From JBQLZQ01 sp052168355 (GTDB taxonomy: Bacteria > Pseudomonadota > Alphaproteobacteria > DSM-16000 > Inquilinaceae): a stretch of DNA of 64,000 nt. Position numbers and translations under genes: made by a program. This document shows, one piece after another, positions 1 to 7,798 of this stretch (position 1 is the stretch's first letter; each line of letters starts with the position of its first letter). The stretch covers positions 12,755-76,754 of the forward strand of contig JBQLZQ010000024.1 of the NCBI GenBank assembly GCA_052168355.1. The letters run 5' to 3'. A model generated the notes under the pieces. That model saw only the letters and a list, made by a program, of their open reading frames with translations. It did no database searches and was not told where the DNA came from.

Positions 1-1
1 C

Positions 2-2194
2 AGCCGTTGCGACCCGGCGGCGGGGGTGCTGGTCCATGGTGGCGGCGCCCATGTGGCGGGCGATCTGGGCCGGGCGTTGGCCGCCGACGGCTTTGCCGTG
101 CGCCGCGCCATTCTCTACCGCGCGGTGGCCGTCGACCGGCTGCCGGACCCGGCGGCGACGGCCCTGGCCGACGGCGGACTGGACGGCATCCTGTTTTTCT
201 CTCCCCGAACGGCGGAGGTGTTTGCTAGGCTGGCCCGGTCGGCACATTTGGCGGGCCGGCTGAGCAGCGTGCGCGCCTTGTGCATCAGCGACGCGGTCAT
301 ACCGCATCTGGACACGTTGGGCTGGGCAAGGATCGAGGTGGCCGCACGGCCGGACGCCGGCGCGCTCGTTGCTTTGACCGACACGCCTGCGACCGACACG
401 CCGTCGGCATCGCCGCCTCCACGACCTGGGACAACGCCCGAACCGATCATGGCCTCCGATCCGCACCCACCGAACGACCCGACCGCGCGGGAGTCCGCCG
501 CCGCGCGGATCATCGCGCGGTTCGGCGGCATCCGGCCCATGGCGACCAAGCTGGGCGCGCCGGTGACCACGGTGCAGGGCTGGAAAAAACGAGGCTCCAT
601 CCCCGCCGGCCGCCACGCCGAGATCCGCACCGCCGCCCAGGCCCACGGCGTGGTGATTGACGAGACGGAACTTTTGGCCGCCGATTCCCTTTCCAACCAG
701 TCTCAACCGCAGGACCCGCCCGTGACCGACAATACCGCCACCCCGGCCCCGCCGCCGTCCTCCGCCGGAGGGAGCGTGCCGACGTCCGGCAAGATCCAGG
801 GCGGCAAGACTCAGGGCGACAAGATCCAGGACGGGAAGACCCAGGACGGGAAGACCCAGGGCGACAAGGTCCAGGGCGGCGATGCCCCGAGCGGCCGCGC
901 GGAGCCCGCGCGGACGGAACCGACCAGAAGCGCCGAAAAGGCGGAGCCCAAGCCGGCCCCGCCGCCCCCGCCGTCGAACCGGGACCGCGGCAAAGGCGGA
1001 TCGGGGGCGGCCATCGCGTGGCTGGCGCTGGTGATCGCCGTGCTGGGCACGGCGGCGGCGCTGACCCGGCCCTATTGGGCGACGGAATATCTCGGCAGCC
1101 CGTCCCTGATCGCCCTCACCGATCGCGTGGTCGCGCTGGAAAACGCCCAGCCCGGCGACGACACGGCCATTCTGAACCGGATGGACCAGGTGGCGGACTC
1201 GATCGACGGCCTGAACGGGCAGGTCGAAACCCTGGCCGCGCGGGTCGAAACCCTGGAGGCGGCGCCGGGCGCCGGCGCCGGGGAGGCCGCCTTGACGCAG
1301 CGGCTGGACGCGCTGGAAGCCGACATCGCCGACCTGCCGCGCCTGACGCAGGCGGATGTCGCGGCGGGCATCGCGGCGGAAATCCGGCCCCTGGCCGACC
1401 GGATCGACGCCCTGGCGGCGATGACGGACGAGATCGACCGGCTGCAAACGGCGCTGAACCAGGCCACCGGGCGGCTGGACACCCTGGCGGCGTCGGTGGA
1501 CGCGGCGCGGAGCGATCTGGATGAGACGCGGGACGGATTGGAGCGGACCCAGGCCGGCCTGGCCCGGCTGCAGTCGAGCACCGTGGCGTCGGAAGCGCTG
1601 GTGCTGGCCGTCGGCCAGCTGCGTCTGGCCGTCGCCGACGGCGCCCCCTACGGCCCGGCCCTCGATGTCGTCCGCAGCCTGATCGACGGCGACCCGGCGC
1701 TGGCCGACGCGGTCGAGTCCCTGGCCGCGGTGTCGGAGCGGGGCGTGCCCAGCCGGGCCACCCTGCGCGCCCGCTTTCCCGCGATGGCCCGCGCCGTGCG
1801 CGCCGCCGCGGTGCCGGAGGATGCCGATTGGGTCGACCGGACATTGAGTTCGGTGCAGGGCCTGGTCAGCGTGCGCCCGACCGCCGGCGAGGTCGAGGGC
1901 ACGGGCATCGACGCCATCCTGGCCCGCGCCGAATTCCGCCTCGGCAACGCCGACCTGACCGGCGCGGTCACCGCGCTGGACGATCTGGACGGCCCCGCCG
2001 CCGCGGCCGCCGGCCCCTGGCTGAGCGACGCGCGGGCGCGGCTGACCGTCGACGGGTCGGTCGACCGGCTGAGCACCGCCGCCATCGCCGCGCTGGCCGG
2101 GGAGTCCCGGCAGGAACCGGCGCCGGACGCCGGCGGCGACGGGGCCGCCGGACCTGACGACGCGGCGGCCGGGACCGAAGGCACGACCCCATGA
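2..2194 (+). CDS. hemD: HemD (uroporphyrinogen-III synthase) C-terminal part fused to HTH and mitofilin-like membrane protein, 5' partial
   Basis: The frame is open from the left edge, so the gene starts outside the window. The first ~120 residues look like the C-terminal half of uroporphyrinogen-III synthase (FFSPRTAEVFARL, then ALCISDAV), which closes hydroxymethylbilane to uroporphyrinogen III. With no stop, the frame continues into a helix-turn-helix-like segment (FGGIRPMATKLG, VTTVQGWKKRGSIP), a Pro/Lys-rich linker with six 5-residue repeats (788-877), a transmembrane helix (AIAWLALVIAVLGTAAAL) and a long coiled-coil plus C-terminal domain like the alphaproteobacterial mitofilin/Mic60 relative (COG4223 type). 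Such proteins are known to lie in heme loci next to hemD and hemY. An ATG at 449 could start the membrane protein separately, but nothing interrupts the frame. The stop overlaps the hemY start in ATGA. Confidence 0.8.
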   Translation, partial: SRCDPAAGVLVHGGGAHVAGDLGRALAADGFAVRRAILYRAVAVDRLPDPAATALADGGLDGILFFSPRTAEVFARLARSAHLAGRLSSVRALCISDAVIPHLDTLGWARIEVAARPDAGALVALTDTPATDTPSASPPPRPGTTPEPIMASDPHPPNDPTARESAAARIIARFGGIRPMATKLGAPVTTVQGWKKRGSIPAGRHAEIRTAAQAHGVVIDETELLAADSLSNQSQPQDPPVTDNTATPAPPPSSAGGSVPTSGKIQGGKTQGDKIQDGKTQDGKTQGDKVQGGDAPSGRAEPARTEPTRSAEKAEPKPAPPPPPSNRDRGKGGSGAAIAWLALVIAVLGTAAALTRPYWATEYLGSPSLIALTDRVVALENAQPGDDTAILNRMDQVADSIDGLNGQVETLAARVETLEAAPGAGAGEAALTQRLDALEADIADLPRLTQADVAAGIAAEIRPLADRIDALAAMTDEIDRLQTALNQATGRLDTLAASVDAARSDLDETRDGLERTQAGLARLQSSTVASEALVLAVGQLRLAVADGAPYGPALDVVRSLIDGDPALADAVESLAAVSERGVPSRATLRARFPAMARAVRAAAVPEDADWVDRTLSSVQGLVSVRPTAGEVEGTGIDAILARAEFRLGNADLTGAVTALDDLDGPAAAAAGPWLSDARARLTVDGSVDRLSTAAIAALAGESRQEPAPDAGGDGAAGPDDAAAGTEGTTP
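788..877 (+). repeat. Six tandem 15-bp repeats inside the hemD fusion gene
   Basis: Six in-frame 15-bp units encode variants of (G/D)K(I/T/V)Q(G/D). They lie in the charged linker between the HTH-like segment and the transmembrane helix. Copy number at such repeats usually varies by slippage without breaking the frame. Confidence 0.85.
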
Positions 2195-3606
2195 GACGCG
2201 CCCTTTTCTTTATCACCAAGCTGGCGATCCTGATCGCCGCCGCGGTGTGGCTGGCCAACCGGCCCGGGCGGGTGGTCCTGGACTGGCAGGGCTACACGGT
2301 GGAGACATCGGCCGGCATCCTGGTGCTGGCGGCCCTGGCGCTGATGGTGGCGGCGGCGCTGGCCTACCGGCTGCTGCGCGGGATCTTCCGCATTCCCAAG
2401 GCCATCGGACGGCACCGCGCGGGGTCGCGGCGCGAGCAGGGCTACCGCGCCCTGACCCAAGGCATGGTCGCCGTCGCGGCCGGCGACGCGGCGGAGGCGG
2501 CGCGCTATTCGCGCAAGGCCGACACTCTGCTCAACGAACCGCCTCTGACCATGCTGCTGTCGGCCCAGGCGGCCCAGCTCAACGGCGACGAGGCGGCGGC
2601 GCGGCGCTATTTCGACGCCATGCTCAAGCGGCGGGAGACGGAGTTTCTGGGCGTGCGCGGCCTGCTGACCCAGGCGCTCAAGCGCAACGACCGGGTCGAG
2701 GCCCTGGCCCTGGCCGACCGGGCGCGGACGCTCAAGCCCCACACCCCCTGGGTGCTGACCACCAGCCTGGACCTGCAGGTTCAGGCGCGCAAATGGACCG
2801 AGGCCCTGGCCACGCTCAACCGGATGACCACCGACCGGCTGATCGACCCGGCCGAGGCCAGGCGCCACAAGACCGCCATCCTGATCGAGCGCAGCCGCGA
2901 GCTGGAGGCCGCCGGCGATCCGGCCGAGGCGCAGCGCGCGGCCCATGGCGCGGTCAATCTGAGCCCGGATTTCGCCCCCGCCGTGCTGCGCGAGGCCGCC
3001 CTGCTGGCCCGCGCCGGCCGCGACCGCCAGGCCGCCCGCCTGATCGAGAAGAGCTGGGGCCGGGCGCCCCACCGCGAACTGGCGGAGGCCTTTGCCGCCC
3101 TGGGACCGGACGGCGAGGCGAAGCTGGCCCGGGTCAAGCGGCTGGAAAAGCTGCACAAGGCCCATCCCGACGAGCCCGAGGGGCTGATCGCGCTGAGCGA
3201 GGCGGAACTGGACGCCGAACTGTGGGGCGCGGCGCGCAGCCACCTGATGCGGGCCGAGCTGAAACAGCCCAGCCGCCGCGTCTACCGCCTGCTGGCCCGC
3301 CTGGAGACGGCGGAAAAGAACGACCAGGACGCGGCCCGAAGCTGGCTGGCCAAGGCCGACGCGACGGAGCTGGACCCCGTCTGGGTGTGCCGGAACTGCG
3401 GCATCGCCGCCACCGTGTGGGGCGCCCTGTGCGAGAACTGCCACGCCTTCGACAGTTTGGAATGGCGGCGCCCGACCTCGGCCGTCCCCCTGCCCGCCCC
3501 GCCGGACCGCGCGCCCGGCATCCTGCTGGCCCCCGCCGGGGCCACGCCCGCCGCGCCGGCGGCCCCGCCGCCGCCGCCGGCCGCCTCGGCCTTCGCCCCG
3601 CCGTAA
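2191..3606 (+). CDS. hemY: HemY-like TPR membrane protein of the heme biosynthesis locus
   Basis: This 471-aa protein has two N-terminal transmembrane helices (around residues 5-25 and 40-60) followed by alpha-helical TPR-like repeats, the layout of proteobacterial HemY (not the Bacillus oxidase). HemY is thought to help organise late heme synthesis at the inner membrane; its exact role is unsettled. Near the C-terminus there is a four-cysteine zinc-ribbon-like motif (CRNCG ... CENCH, about residues 397-420), then a Pro/Ala-rich tail. The ATG overlaps the stop of the preceding gene by 4 bp, so the two are translationally coupled. Confidence 0.88.
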   Translation: MRRALFFITKLAILIAAAVWLANRPGRVVLDWQGYTVETSAGILVLAALALMVAAALAYRLLRGIFRIPKAIGRHRAGSRREQGYRALTQGMVAVAAGDAAEAARYSRKADTLLNEPPLTMLLSAQAAQLNGDEAAARRYFDAMLKRRETEFLGVRGLLTQALKRNDRVEALALADRARTLKPHTPWVLTTSLDLQVQARKWTEALATLNRMTTDRLIDPAEARRHKTAILIERSRELEAAGDPAEAQRAAHGAVNLSPDFAPAVLREAALLARAGRDRQAARLIEKSWGRAPHRELAEAFAALGPDGEAKLARVKRLEKLHKAHPDEPEGLIALSEAELDAELWGAARSHLMRAELKQPSRRVYRLLARLETAEKNDQDAARSWLAKADATELDPVWVCRNCGIAATVWGALCENCHAFDSLEWRRPTSAVPLPAPPDRAPGILLAPAGATPAAPAAPPPPPAASAFAPP

Positions 3607-3721
3607 CAAGGGCGGCAAAAGAACCCGAGGCCGCCGCCCCGAAACGCCAATTGACGACCGCGCCGCCCCGGCGCTAGGGTGCGCCCCACCCGCCGCCGGC
3701 CCCACCCACGGCCCGCCCGGC

Positions 3722-3797
3722 GCCGCCTTAGCTCAGTCGGTAGAGCATCGCATTCGTAATGCGGGGGTCGTAGGTTCGAGTCCTACAGGCGGCACCA
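3722..3797 (+). tRNA. tRNA-Thr (anticodon CGT)
   Basis: A complete cloverleaf can be drawn. The 7-bp acceptor stem is GCCGCCT/AGGCGGC, the D arm starts GCTC, the anticodon stem is TCGCA/TGCGG with loop TTCGTAA (anticodon CGT, reading ACG), and the T arm is GTAGG-TTCGAGT-CCTAC. The 3' CCA is encoded (3795-3797). A T-run follows at once, then the remnant of an insertion sequence, so this tRNA marks one edge of the small accessory island. Confidence 0.95.
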
Positions 3798-3801
3798 TTT
3801 T

Positions 3802-4176
3802 TCAGATGTCCATGGCCTTGTTCCGCCGCGTGCGGGCGCGCTTCACAAGGCCATGCCGGTCGAGCACCGCATGGACGGTGCTCTTGGCCGGGATCCGCAC
3901 GTCGCCAGCCAGCCGTCGGACAAAGAGTTCCTGGGTCTTACGCGCGCCCCAGTGAGGCTTCTCGCGTTTGGTGTCAACGATTAGACGCTCCACCCGGACC
4001 GGCAGCTGGTTGGCATAGCGCACCGGCCCTTCCTGCTTATATCGATTGTAGATCTTGTAGCCAGTCTTGCGGGAGATCCCGAACTCCCGGCACACATCCG
4101 TCATCGCCTCGCCCTCCAAAAGGCGGGCGACAAAGCGTAGGCGTTCCTACATAACCGAACGCTTTCTCCACGGCAT
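3802..4176 (-). pseudogene. Decayed IS481-type transposase, N-terminal fragment
   Basis: Read from the ATG at 4176, the translation gives MPWRKRSVM, an in-frame TAG (4149-4147), then ERLRFVARLLEGEAMTDV and the HTH segment CREFGISRKTGYKIYNRYK, followed by PVRYANQLP and EKPHWGARK. This matches the N-terminal third of IS481-family DDE transposases as I recall them. Between YKQEG and PVRYANQLP about 13 residues usual for the family are missing in frame. After RTRRNKAM the similarity ends and a stop follows 5 bp from the tRNA 3' end. The catalytic DDE domain is absent, so the gene is dead on three counts. Confidence 0.8.
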
Positions 4177-4258
4177 CAACGCCTCCGCCAAAATGGCGAA
4201 AAGTGTTACCCGTGTGTCCGGTACATTCCGTCACCCGTGTCTCCGGTCGGGGACATTT
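3802..4258 (-). mobile_element. IS481-family insertion sequence remnant
   Basis: This is the transposase fragment plus its upstream end. On the minus strand, 4257-4200 begins TGTCCCC and holds two related copies of CCGGA-(G/C)ACACGGGT-(G/A)AC, the kind of sequence seen at the transposase-proximal end of IS481 elements. The distal end is missing, cut about 10 bp from the tRNA-Thr 3' end. No target duplication is visible. Confidence 0.55.
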
Positions 4259-4392
4259 GTAGACGAACGCCCTTGCCGAGCCGGCTTCACGGACTCACAT
4301 GCAAGGAAGAGTCAAGCATTTTTCGATATGAGGTGCAGTTACCGCTGGCTTCACGAATCTGCCTTGGTTACAAGGATTCCGGGAGAGATTTC

Positions 4393-5196
4393 ATGCGGCG
4401 ACCTGACCACCTGCCTGACTTTACAGACCCGCCTCTGGATGAGGTGGTCCTTGGCGTGCAGTTCGCGCCTGTGCCGGGATACGCGTCAGTCCACTCGATG
4501 AAGGTGTGGGACCTGTTCAAGGCAGAGTTTCTGAAGGTTCAAGAATGGCCCGTTCTCGAACCGCAGTTCGAAACATTCGGCGGCGTGAACGTCCAAGCTG
4601 GTCTGCGCATCCAAGTGGGCGCTTCCCCGGTCGGTAGCCGACTTTGGTTCCTGTCCGACGACGAAAATCACCTAATTCAGTTTCAGCCAGATCGCTTCAT
4701 CACAAACTGGAGACGCGAACCCAATACAAAACCGTATCCGCGCTTCGAAGGACTCGCGGAAGCTTTCGAAGTGAACCTCAGGAAACTTGCTGATCATCTC
4801 GAGTCTGATTTTGGCTATCGAGTGAACATCAACCAAGCTGAGGTCGCATACATCAACATCATTCCGGTCAAAAACTTTTCAGAGGCAGGCGATTGGTTCG
4901 AATTGTGGAATGGCGGGGCGTTCGAGGTTGAGGCTTTGAACACAAGTTTCAACGAGGTGATTAGAGGTGCGGATGGCAAGCCATTTGCTCGACTCAGTCA
5001 CCAGATTCAGTCGGTCCTTGCGGCGGACGGCAAGCAGCCTGCCTTCCGACTGTCTCTGACATTCAAAGGCAAGCCAGCTGGAAGTGATATTGAATCCGCG
5101 ATGGCGTTTCTCGTAACTGGAAGGGATGCCGTCGTAACGCGCTTTGGCGAGATTACGACCAAGGAAGCCCAGACGAAATGGGGGAGAGTCGAATGA
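4393..5196 (+). CDS. TIGR04255-like protein, sporadically distributed, function unknown
   Basis: The 267-aa product opens with MRRPDHLPDF-TDPPLDEVVLGVQF. The PPLDEV(V)LGVQF start and the overall length are those of the TIGR04255 family, which is scattered across bacteria and has no assigned biochemical role. The ATG at 4393 is preceded by GGGAGAGA; the frame stays open to 4237, but those codons lack family character. No signal peptide or membrane segment is seen. Third positions are much less GC-rich than in flanking genes, which suggests acquisition. The stop overlaps the next start (ATGA), so it is coupled to the following gene. Confidence 0.7.
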   Translation: MRRPDHLPDFTDPPLDEVVLGVQFAPVPGYASVHSMKVWDLFKAEFLKVQEWPVLEPQFETFGGVNVQAGLRIQVGASPVGSRLWFLSDDENHLIQFQPDRFITNWRREPNTKPYPRFEGLAEAFEVNLRKLADHLESDFGYRVNINQAEVAYINIIPVKNFSEAGDWFELWNGGAFEVEALNTSFNEVIRGADGKPFARLSHQIQSVLAADGKQPAFRLSLTFKGKPAGSDIESAMAFLVTGRDAVVTRFGEITTKEAQTKWGRVE

Positions 5197-5684
5197 ACAC
5201 ACAACCTGATTTCACGACTGCATTCCAAGACGAAATTCCCAATTATCGAGCGGTTACAGACGGGATTTCGTCTTTGAGCGCACGCAGGACGCGCGTTCGA
5301 GTTGCGCATCCGAGATCGGCATGGGTCGACGAACTTGAGGAACGCTTTGACGTGTTGACCTCGCTTCGCAGGGGCTGGGATGGCTATGCCGGTCTTCCTG
5401 TTTCGTTCACTTGCGCCCAATTTGCGGCCAATCTCATCGAACGGCTTTACATTGGCTCGATTCCCGCACCCCAGTTGGTGCCTATGCCAAATGGCACCAT
5501 GCGCCTTGAATGGCACATGAACAAGTTCGATGTCGAAGTCGACGTTTTGGGTCCTTACGATGTGGTCGCATACCGAGCTGACCTTTTGAACGACAGCGAA
5601 GACGAGATCGAAATCCAGACGGACTTTACTGAACTCTCGGGATGGATCGCTGATTTGGCGGCCGAGCGTGCCCAACGCCAGTAA
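5193..5684 (+). CDS. Unrecognised 163-aa protein of the TIGR04255 cassette
   Basis: It starts at the ATG overlapping the previous stop, with GGGGGAGAG about 5 bp upstream. The product is acidic and soluble. The central segment LRRGWDGYAGLPVSF followed by a helix and LEWHMNKFDVEVDV recalls small proteins of unknown function with a GWDGY-x-PVS motif that occur in genomic islands (recollection, not searched). Nothing indicates catalysis. Codon use is AT-richer than the surrounding chromosome, like its neighbours, and the tight coupling suggests it acts with the TIGR04255 protein. Confidence 0.6.
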   Translation: MNTQPDFTTAFQDEIPNYRAVTDGISSLSARRTRVRVAHPRSAWVDELEERFDVLTSLRRGWDGYAGLPVSFTCAQFAANLIERLYIGSIPAPQLVPMPNGTMRLEWHMNKFDVEVDVLGPYDVVAYRADLLNDSEDEIEIQTDFTELSGWIADLAAERAQRQ

Positions 5685-5705
5685 CTAGCTGGGGGCTGAT
5701 ATTCT

Positions 5706-6155
5706 TTGGCGGTGCAACCCTACGACGAAGCAGAAATAGGCGACGAAGACACGATTATCCGGCGCGTTCCAGCGCACCAGCTTGTGTGGGATGACAATGG
5801 GGACCAACGCCGCCGTCGGATTTCATCGGCACTTTATGCCAAATCGACCGGCCCGCAGGAAGGCATGTCGGTCGACATCGAGGCACTCATGCTCAAAGAC
5901 GGTGTCGAACCGGCAGACTACGTTACTTCCGAGGAGTTCCCCGGTGCGGTAGCATTCTCGGCGGCAGAAATTCGCGCTCTGGACTTGACCGTCGGTTACG
6001 ATCCGATCAAGGACGATCCCGTGCTTCCTGACAATCCCTATCACGGGGAGGTTTGGAGTAAGACCGAAGCCCGACGGTTCACGGGTGCCCAGAAAAACGG
6101 GCTGCGCGATGCCGCCAAGTGGTACGTCGAAGTCGAGGGCGTCGAGTTGAAATGA
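5706..6155 (+). CDS. Unrecognised 149-aa protein, third gene of the TIGR04255 cassette
   Basis: A TTG start at 5706 (GGGGG about 10 bp upstream) is the best choice; a GTG at 5712 is the alternative. The product contains IIRRVPAHQLVWDDNGDQRRR, then ISSALYAKS and EGMSVDIEALM. This pattern (RRVP-x-QxV-x-DD ... SSAxFx ... MSV) recurs in small uncharacterised bacterial proteins, again from memory. It lies 21 bp after the preceding gene in the same orientation and shares its low third-position GC, so the three genes probably form one operon. No domain with known function is evident. Confidence 0.55.
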   Translation: MAVQPYDEAEIGDEDTIIRRVPAHQLVWDDNGDQRRRRISSALYAKSTGPQEGMSVDIEALMLKDGVEPADYVTSEEFPGAVAFSAAEIRALDLTVGYDPIKDDPVLPDNPYHGEVWSKTEARRFTGAQKNGLRDAAKWYVEVEGVELK

Positions 6156-6290
6156 GCGATGGCGTCGGCCCATGATCCGGATCGTATGCGTGTTGCAACA
6201 TCCTCGAAACCGCCGTCGGTGACTATGGAAATCGCTTAGTTTTCTATGAGAGTCGGGCGTCCGACCCGTCATCTTGGCTGGTCCAACCCC

Positions 6291-6677
6291 ATGAAATTCA
6301 TCAACCCCATCCCCTTCGTGCGCGACGTCGCGGTGTCGAAGGCGTTCTACCGCGACGTTCTGGGCCTGGCGGTCAGGGAGGATCATGGGGCCTTCGTGCT
6401 GTTCGAGGGGGGCTTCGCCATCCATGGCGCGGCCGAGCTGACCGACACCGTCTGGAAGGGCGACAGGCGGGTGGCCGACGGGCCGCTGGGGCGGGACAAT
6501 CTGCTGCTCTATTTCGAGGAGGGGGACATCGACGCGGCGTTCGCGCGGATCGCGGGCCGGGTCGCCCTGATCCATGCGGTGGAGCGTCAGGCCTGGGGGC
6601 AGCGGGTGTTCCGGTTTTACGACCCCGACGGCCACGTCATCGACGTCGGCGAGCCGATGGCCGGCGGCGCCGGTTAG
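6291..6677 (+). CDS. VOC-family (glyoxalase/bleomycin resistance-like) protein
   Basis: The 128-aa protein has one pair of beta-alpha-beta-beta-beta modules: FINPIPFVRDVAVSKAFYRDVLG at the start and FRFYDPDGHVIDVGEPM at the end, typical of a single-domain vicinal-oxygen-chelate protein. The C-terminal Asp-Pro-Asp-Gly-His turn and final acidic residue are the usual family features. The ATG at 6291 begins the conserved fold; the frame is open upstream to 6246 but that part is not family-like. Substrate cannot be told from sequence. It marks the return to high-GC chromosomal codon use after the island. Confidence 0.8.
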   Translation: MKFINPIPFVRDVAVSKAFYRDVLGLAVREDHGAFVLFEGGFAIHGAAELTDTVWKGDRRVADGPLGRDNLLLYFEEGDIDAAFARIAGRVALIHAVERQAWGQRVFRFYDPDGHVIDVGEPMAGGAG

Positions 6678-6697
6678 GATCGGGACCGGCCCCGCCC

Positions 6698-7798
6698 CTA
6701 CCCCGCCCCGGGCACCGCGACCCGGATCTCCACGCCCGGGTCGGCCGGCCGGACGGTCAGGTCGGCGTCGATCTGGCGGGCCATGCCCGATGCCAGGGTC
6801 AGGCCGAACCGGTCGGCGCGGGCGGCGTCGAAACCGGGCGGAAGACCGACGCCGCCGTCAACGACGGTCAGGACCGCGCCGCCATCGTCGGCCGGCGCGC
6901 AGCCCACGACGATGGAGCCGGGGCCGGATCCGTCGCCGCAACCGCCATCGCCATCGCTGGCGGGATAGGCGTGGCGCAGGGCGTTGGTCACCGTCTCGTG
7001 GACGATCAGGGCCAGGGCCACGGCGGTGTCGGTGGGCAGGGTCGTCGGCTCCGCCCGGACGGTGACAGCGCCCCGCGGCCGGCCGGCCGCTTCGGCCAGG
7101 TCGGCGCACAGATCGCCGAGCAGGGCGTCGAACGCGACGGCGTCTCCCGATACCGCGGCGTCGTAGCGGAGTTCGTGAACGCGGGCGATGGCCACAACGC
7201 GCGAGACCGCGTCGTCGAAAAGCCTGGTGTCGTCGACGCCGGCGCCGATGGCCGCCCGGCTTTGCAGCACAAGCAGGCTGGACACGACCTGCAGCATGTT
7301 CTTGACGCGGTGACTGGCGCCGTATCGCACCGCGTCCCTTTCGGCCGTCACCCGGGCGAGCATGGCCCGGGTCTGCGTCAGGGCCTGTTCGACGATGGCC
7401 AGGCGCAGGCCCGACGCGGCGCGGCTGTCGCGTTCCGTCCAGGCCGGCGGGCTCCGCGTTTCGGCGTCGCGGAACCACAGGATCCAGTCTCCGGGCCCGC
7501 GCGGCAACGGGACGGCCAGCATGTCGCCCAGGATCTGCGCCTGACCGCCGGATGCCGCGGGGGCCAGCGTCTTGGCGCGGCTTTGGACGATGTCCCGCGG
7601 CGGCGTGCGCCCCAAAGGATGAACCTGGCGGTCCGCGACCACGGCCACGCCATCGGCCGCCACCAGGTCGAGCGCGTTGGGGCGCCCCTTGAGCAGGGCC
7701 GTGGCAATATCCGGCTCGTCGGCCAGATTGCGAACCAGGCGTTCGAGAATGCCGTCGGAAGGGTCGCCGGGCGGCGCGTGGAAGTCGGAGGTCGACAT
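6698..7798 (-). CDS. Sensor histidine kinase, HisKA_2 type
   Basis: This 366-aa soluble kinase has an N-terminal GAF/phytochrome-like sensor half (residues ~15-140, with WILWFR as in phytochrome-related regions), then SHRVKNMLQ, the HRxKN phosphoacceptor motif with His163. The ATPase domain follows (VHETVTNALRHAYP N-box, VVDGGVGLP, FGLTLASGMARQI). No transmembrane helix is present. The ATG at 7798 is chosen because the upstream frame encodes low-complexity Arg/Gly sequence. No response regulator is adjacent, so it is an orphan. It converges on the VOC gene. Confidence 0.82.
   Translation of the reverse strand: MSTSDFHAPPGDPSDGILERLVRNLADEPDIATALLKGRPNALDLVAADGVAVVADRQVHPLGRTPPRDIVQSRAKTLAPAASGGQAQILGDMLAVPLPRGPGDWILWFRDAETRSPPAWTERDSRAASGLRLAIVEQALTQTRAMLARVTAERDAVRYGASHRVKNMLQVVSSLLVLQSRAAIGAGVDDTRLFDDAVSRVVAIARVHELRYDAAVSGDAVAFDALLGDLCADLAEAAGRPRGAVTVRAEPTTLPTDTAVALALIVHETVTNALRHAYPASDGDGGCGDGSGPGSIVVGCAPADDGGAVLTVVDGGVGLPPGFDAARADRFGLTLASGMARQIDADLTVRPADPGVEIRVAVPGAG

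Noticed and set aside
1648..3705. Long minus-strand open frame (685 codons) opposite hemY
   Set aside because: Antisense shadow caused by high GC; the translation is Gly/Arg/Gln-rich with no domain, while the plus strand encodes HemY.
3774..6290. Attachment-site duplication of the tRNA-Thr 3' end at the far side of the island
   Set aside because: I searched by eye for a copy of the T-arm/acceptor sequence near 6156-6290 and found none; integration at this tRNA remains unproven.
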